From Pelagihabitans sp965238025 (GTDB lineage: Bacteria > Bacteroidota > Bacteroidia > Flavobacteriales > Flavobacteriaceae), in NCBI GenBank assembly GCA_965238025.1, contig OZ250162.1:3534001-3598000 (forward strand): DNA of 64,000 nt. Reading direction: 5' to 3'. Under the pieces are notes generated by a model that was not told the origin of the DNA, did not search any database, and saw only the letters and a program-made list of their open reading frames with translations. Within the stretch, counting starts at the first letter, position 1, and each line of letters starts with the position of its first letter. The position numbers were made by a program, and so were the translations under genes. Positions 60,922 to 64,000 of the stretch are shown piece after piece.

Positions 60922-61519
60922 AACTATCATTTTTGATTTTGGTGACATTTTCATCAACTTAGACAAGCAAGCCCTGTTTCGGGAACTTAGGGAGCATGAC
61001 ATTGTATTTCAATTAACACCAGAGCTGCTCCACCTAAACAATAGGTTCGAAGTCGGTGCAATTTCCCCCGATGAATTTGTATCGGAATGGAAAACTTTTT
61101 TTTCTAAAATGAACAACGAAGAAATTGTTCGCATTTGGAATTCTATATTACTTGATTTTCCCGATTACCGTTTGATCTTTCTTGAGCAATTGGCAGCAGA
61201 AAAGAAATATCGTCTGTTTCTGCTCAGTAACACCAACGCCCTACACATTCCCAAAGTGCAGGAAATTATGGGTGCGGAAAAATTTAATCGGTTCAAAAAC
61301 TGTTTTGAGCAATTTTACCTTTCCCATGAAATTCAATTGCGCAAACCAAATGCTGCTATTTATGAATTCGTTCTGAACGAAAATCAATTGCTTGCCAAGG
61401 AAACTTTTTTTGTAGATGACACCAAAGAAAATACCGATGCTGCCTCCTTATTGGGAATTATGGTTTGGAATCTGAAAGTAGGCCAGGAAGACATTATTCA
61501 ACTTAGGGGAAGGCTATAG
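60914..61519 (+). CDS. HAD superfamily hydrolase
   Basis: A 201-residue HAD-IA-type phosphatase. Motif I is IIFDFGDIFINLD, with Asp8 as nucleophile; the second usual Asp of DxD is replaced (DFGD), as in the YihX/epoxide-hydrolase-like branch. Motif II is LFLLSNTN, motif III around LRKPNAAIYEF with the lysine, and motif IV TFFVDDTKENTDAA. It overlaps ribD by eight bases. A phosphatase for the ribD product in the riboflavin pathway has often been assigned to HAD enzymes, and this position makes that a tempting but untested role. Confidence 0.92.
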   Translation: MIKTIIFDFGDIFINLDKQALFRELREHDIVFQLTPELLHLNNRFEVGAISPDEFVSEWKTFFSKMNNEEIVRIWNSILLDFPDYRLIFLEQLAAEKKYRLFLLSNTNALHIPKVQEIMGAEKFNRFKNCFEQFYLSHEIQLRKPNAAIYEFVLNENQLLAKETFFVDDTKENTDAASLLGIMVWNLKVGQEDIIQLRGRL

Positions 61520-61543
61520 TTCAACAGAAGTATTAGAGGCATT

Positions 61544-62161
61544 ATGACGGATAGTCCCAGTGATACATATAAAACCCTTTTAGAGGCTTCCGAAGAAATT
61601 CTACGTAAGGAGAAAAAGAGCAAGTTCTTTGGTATTGCCTTTCCCATAGAAAAAGAAAGCGAGGTAAAGCCCTTGATTGAGGCTTTAAAAAAGAAGCATC
61701 ATACCGCCAATCATGTATGTTATGCCTGGCGACTGGGTGTAGTGCATCCGCGATATCGCGCCAATGATGACGGTGAGCCCAACAACTCTGCAGGAATGCC
61801 AATTTACGGACAGATTCAATCTTTTGAAGTAACGAATGTGCTTGTTGCCGTTACCCGAATCTTTGGCGGAACCAAGTTAGGGGTTGGCGGATTAATAAGC
61901 GCTTATAGGGAAGCCGCCCAGGCGGCCTTGCAAGCAAGCAAAATAGTTGAGAAGACCTTACAGCAGAAAATAGAACTTCAATTTGAATACCCTCAAATGG
62001 AAGTGGTCATGAGAAAGATAAAGCAACAACAGCTTGAGGTGGTTTCACAAAAATTGGAAGTCGATTGCCAATTGGTAATTTCCGTTCAAAAAAGTAAAAG
62101 CAAATTAGTCTTTGAGGCTTTTGATCGAATTTACGGCGTCAAAACCACAGTGATCCCTTAG
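61544..62161 (+). CDS. YigZ/IMPACT family protein
   Basis: A 205-residue protein of the YigZ/UPF0029 family. Markers: KKSKFFGIAFPIEKESEVKPLIEALKKKHHTANHVCYAWRLG, DDGEPNNSAGMPIYGQI, and TRIFGGTKLGVGGLISAYREAAQAAL. The family has an IMPACT N-terminal domain and a DUF1949 C-terminal domain; its function is not firmly known, with links to translation or nucleotide binding. It follows the HAD gene after 24 bases, so it may be part of the same transcript. Confidence 0.92.
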   Translation: MTDSPSDTYKTLLEASEEILRKEKKSKFFGIAFPIEKESEVKPLIEALKKKHHTANHVCYAWRLGVVHPRYRANDDGEPNNSAGMPIYGQIQSFEVTNVLVAVTRIFGGTKLGVGGLISAYREAAQAALQASKIVEKTLQQKIELQFEYPQMEVVMRKIKQQQLEVVSQKLEVDCQLVISVQKSKSKLVFEAFDRIYGVKTTVIP

Positions 62162-62170
62162 ACAGGAAAG

Positions 62171-62575
62171 TTATCCGGTAATGGCCTTCAACACATAATC
62201 TGGACATTTAATAGGCCGCATGGTTTTCATATTAATGAAGGCCAAGACAACTCCTGCCTCGACCAAGAGCTCTTTTTCCTCGTTAAAGATTTTAAACTCG
62301 AATTCAATTTTTACAGAGGGCGTTTTTTTAAGTTTTGTCTCTACGGTAATAAGGTCATCATACACCGCAGATTTTTTAAAATTCATTTGTAGGGAAACCA
62401 CGGGAAGCATAACTCCATTTTCCTCCATGCTCTTGTAGGAAATACCAAACTGCCTTAACCACTCTACCCTGCCCATCTCTAAGTATTGTGCGTAGTTGCC
62501 ATGATAGACAACTCCCATCTGGTCTGTTTCGGCATAACGCACCCTAAAAGAAATTCTGTTAAAATCCATAAACAT
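62171..62575 (-). CDS. Acyl-CoA thioesterase, YbgC/FadM type
   Basis: A 134-residue hotdog thioesterase. RVRYAETDQMGVVYHGNYAQYLEMGRVEWLRQFG is the YbgC/FadM signature with the catalytic Asp and the Tyr-His turn, and VVSLQMNFKKSAVYDDLITVETKL follows. It hydrolyses acyl-CoA thioesters. The start may be ATG 62575 or 62569. It is convergent with the YigZ gene and divergent from dnaA. In position next to dnaA it is unlikely to be linked to replication. Confidence 0.92.
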   Translation of the reverse strand: MFMDFNRISFRVRYAETDQMGVVYHGNYAQYLEMGRVEWLRQFGISYKSMEENGVMLPVVSLQMNFKKSAVYDDLITVETKLKKTPSVKIEFEFKIFNEEKELLVEAGVVLAFINMKTMRPIKCPDYVLKAITG

Positions 62576-62761
62576 TAACTTAAAAATTATATATTTAGAG
62601 CAGTTCGAAAGATTCGCCGAACATGATAAAAAAAAAGCGAAAATTCAATAGTATTTCATTTTTTTTTTAGAATTTTTGTTCACATATTTGTCGCACCAGA
62701 AAACGGGCATGCTCCTGCCTACTTTCAGCCTACAACTAACCATTAAATAAGAAATTTCAGA
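62576..62761. other. 186-base region between the thioesterase gene and dnaA
   Basis: AT-rich, with long A and T runs around 62620-62670. GTTCG and CGAAC (62606-62610 and 62621-62625 region) form a weak hairpin. I found no DnaA box (TTATCCACA or its inverse) and no exact TAnnTTTG for dnaA. The origin, if close, is not visible here. Confidence 0.5.
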
Positions 62762-64000
62762 ATGAGTGTTAATGCCGATTCCGTATGGAAAAATTGCTTG
62801 GAATTTATTCAAGATAACATCCAACCACAGGCATTTAAAACATGGTTCGAGCCCATTAAACCAGTTAAGCTTTCCGAGAACGCCTTGAGCATTCAAGTGC
62901 CGAGCAAATTCTTTTACGAATGGCTTGAAGAGCATTATGTGAAGCTACTTAAAGTTGCGTTGACCAAGGAGTTGGGTGAAACTGCCAAACTGGTTTACAT
63001 TATCAAAATGGAAAATACCTATGGGAACCGTGAGCCATTTACAGAAAAAATACCTAGTTCTAACCGCGGCAATTTTGGAGCCCAGGAAATGGATGTACCT
63101 ATAAAATCGAAAAATCCCGAGCTGAAGAATCCGTTTGTGATTCCGGGTATCCGTAATATTAAAATTGAATCACAACTCAACCCTAATTATAATTTTGATA
63201 ATTTTCTTGAGGGAGATGCCAACCGTTTGGCCCGTTCCGCCGGCATGGCGGTGGCCAATAAACCAGGTGGTACTTCTTTTAACCCTTTATTGGTTTTTGG
63301 AGGTGTCGGTCTAGGCAAAACACACTTGGCCCATGCCATTGGTGTTGAAATAAAAGATAAATATCCTGAGCGTACCGTGCTTTACATATCTGCGGAGAAA
63401 TTCACCCAGCAGTATATAGAGTCGGTCAAGAAGAATACGAGAAACGATTTCATCCATTTTTATCAGTTGATAGATGTGTTGATTATCGATGATGTGCAGT
63501 TTCTTTCCGGAAAATCCGGAACTCAAGATGTGTTCTTCCACATATTCAATCATTTGCATCAAAACGGAAAACAGGTCATTTTAACCTCGGATAAAGCGCC
63601 TGTAGACATGCAAGATATTGAGCAACGGCTATTGTCCCGCTTTAAATGGGGGCTTTCCGCAGAGTTGCAGAATCCCGACTATGAAACCCGTGTCTCTATC
63701 CTAAAGAATAAACTCTATCGGGATGGTGTTGAAATGCCAGATGATATTATCGATTACGTGGCAAAGCATATTAAAACAAATATTAGGGAACTTGAAGGTG
63801 CTATCATCTCTTTGATTGCGCAATCATCCTTTAACAAAAGGGAGGTTACCCTTGAACTTGCCCAACAAGTAGTAGAGAAATTTGTAAAGAATACCAAGCG
63901 CGAAGTTTCTATCGATTATATTCAAAAAGTGGTTTCCGATTACTTTGAGATGGACGTTGCTACCCTACAGTCTAAAACTAGAAAACGCCATATTGTTCAG
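62762..64000 (+). CDS. dnaA: Chromosomal replication initiator protein DnaA (partial, runs off the window)
   Basis: The first 413 codons of DnaA, open to the last base of the window. Domain I begins SVNADSVWKNCLEFIQDNI and contains FKTWFEPIKPVKL; a linker follows; the AAA+ module starts LNPNYNFDNFLEGDANRLARSAG and has Walker A GGVGLGKTH (180-188) and Walker B VLIIDDVQFL, sensor block VILTSDKAPVDM and the arginine-finger region IEQRLLSRFKWGL. Domain IV has just begun (VSIDYIQKVVSDYF), ending at SKTRKRHIVQ. It opens the origin for replication. The start ATG is 62762. Confidence 0.97.
   Translation, partial: MSVNADSVWKNCLEFIQDNIQPQAFKTWFEPIKPVKLSENALSIQVPSKFFYEWLEEHYVKLLKVALTKELGETAKLVYIIKMENTYGNREPFTEKIPSSNRGNFGAQEMDVPIKSKNPELKNPFVIPGIRNIKIESQLNPNYNFDNFLEGDANRLARSAGMAVANKPGGTSFNPLLVFGGVGLGKTHLAHAIGVEIKDKYPERTVLYISAEKFTQQYIESVKKNTRNDFIHFYQLIDVLIIDDVQFLSGKSGTQDVFFHIFNHLHQNGKQVILTSDKAPVDMQDIEQRLLSRFKWGLSAELQNPDYETRVSILKNKLYRDGVEMPDDIIDYVAKHIKTNIRELEGAIISLIAQSSFNKREVTLELAQQVVEKFVKNTKREVSIDYIQKVVSDYFEMDVATLQSKTRKRHIVQ

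Overview
The window reads as chromosomal DNA of a member of the Flavobacteriaceae (Bacteroidota), probably a marine genus such as Maribacter, Zobellia or a relative. The genus is an inference; the family is well supported. Evidence: a PorP/SprF-type outer-membrane protein, the bacillithiol-linked YtxJ, a Bacteroidota-type omega subunit next to BamD, many short lipoproteins, almost no Shine-Dalgarno sequences, and at least sixteen copies of the Bacteroidota -7 promoter element TAnnTTTG placed just upstream of genes on both strands. Base composition is AT-rich except in one island.

Layout. 1-7.8 kb: the end of pheT, a fasciclin protein, an unknown membrane protein, a beta-propeller-like lipoprotein, an ABC-F ATPase, a thioredoxin-fold lipoprotein without its cysteines, a transaldolase-family aldolase and an SDR. 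7.8-12.4 kb: an orphan type VI secretion cassette on the minus strand (VgrG, unknown linker protein, DUF4280 PAAR-like/nuclease toxin, YezG-like immunity protein), followed by a terminator and a decayed scrap of a second toxin gene. 12.4-13 kb: a 565-base gene-free stretch holding short repeats and the SRP RNA gene with its promoter and terminator; this RNA has no ORF. 13-16.2 kb: glutaminyl cyclotransferase, thioesterase and a beta-helix lipoprotein. 16.3-21 kb: a signalling block made of a LytTR regulator, a 52-residue exported acidic peptide (a short gene supported by its own promoter and terminator), a TPR-lipoprotein histidine kinase, its NarL-like response regulator and an orphan protein. 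21-31.3 kb: glyA, a lipoprotein, a 315-base repeat element, ytxJ, clpB, a TetR regulator, a PorP/SprF-SPOR protein, a histidine phosphatase and smpB.

31.3-39.8 kb: pcm, then a long plus-strand run (Gfo/Idh oxidoreductase, 3-hydroxyacyl-CoA dehydrogenase, DUF1015, YggS, exonuclease-GIY-YIG fusion, ion channel, miaA, gntK), the central members overlapping by a few bases. 39.8-52.4 kb: minus-strand groups with an OmpR-type two-component pair, coaE-YbbR-glycosyltransferase, fabI, recN-DUF4835-coaBC-omega-bamD, and dapA with a DUF6913 protein. 52.4-54.7 kb: a 5'-nucleotidase split into two genes in swapped order, plus an acetyltransferase. 54.7-62.6 kb: an M23 peptidase, ligA, a LOG-family protein, prmC, an acetyltransferase, then a plus-strand group with ribD, HAD, and a YigZ-family protein, and a YbgC-like thioesterase. 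The last 1.24 kb is the first 413 codons of dnaA, which runs off the window and so has no stop here.

Most of the window is conserved housekeeping. The parts most worth following up are the peptide-containing signalling block at 16.3-21 kb, the mosaic T6SS toxin cassette with its remnant, and several structured intergenic repeats (14.03-14.19, 23.73-24.04, 24.49-24.64 and 53.28 kb).
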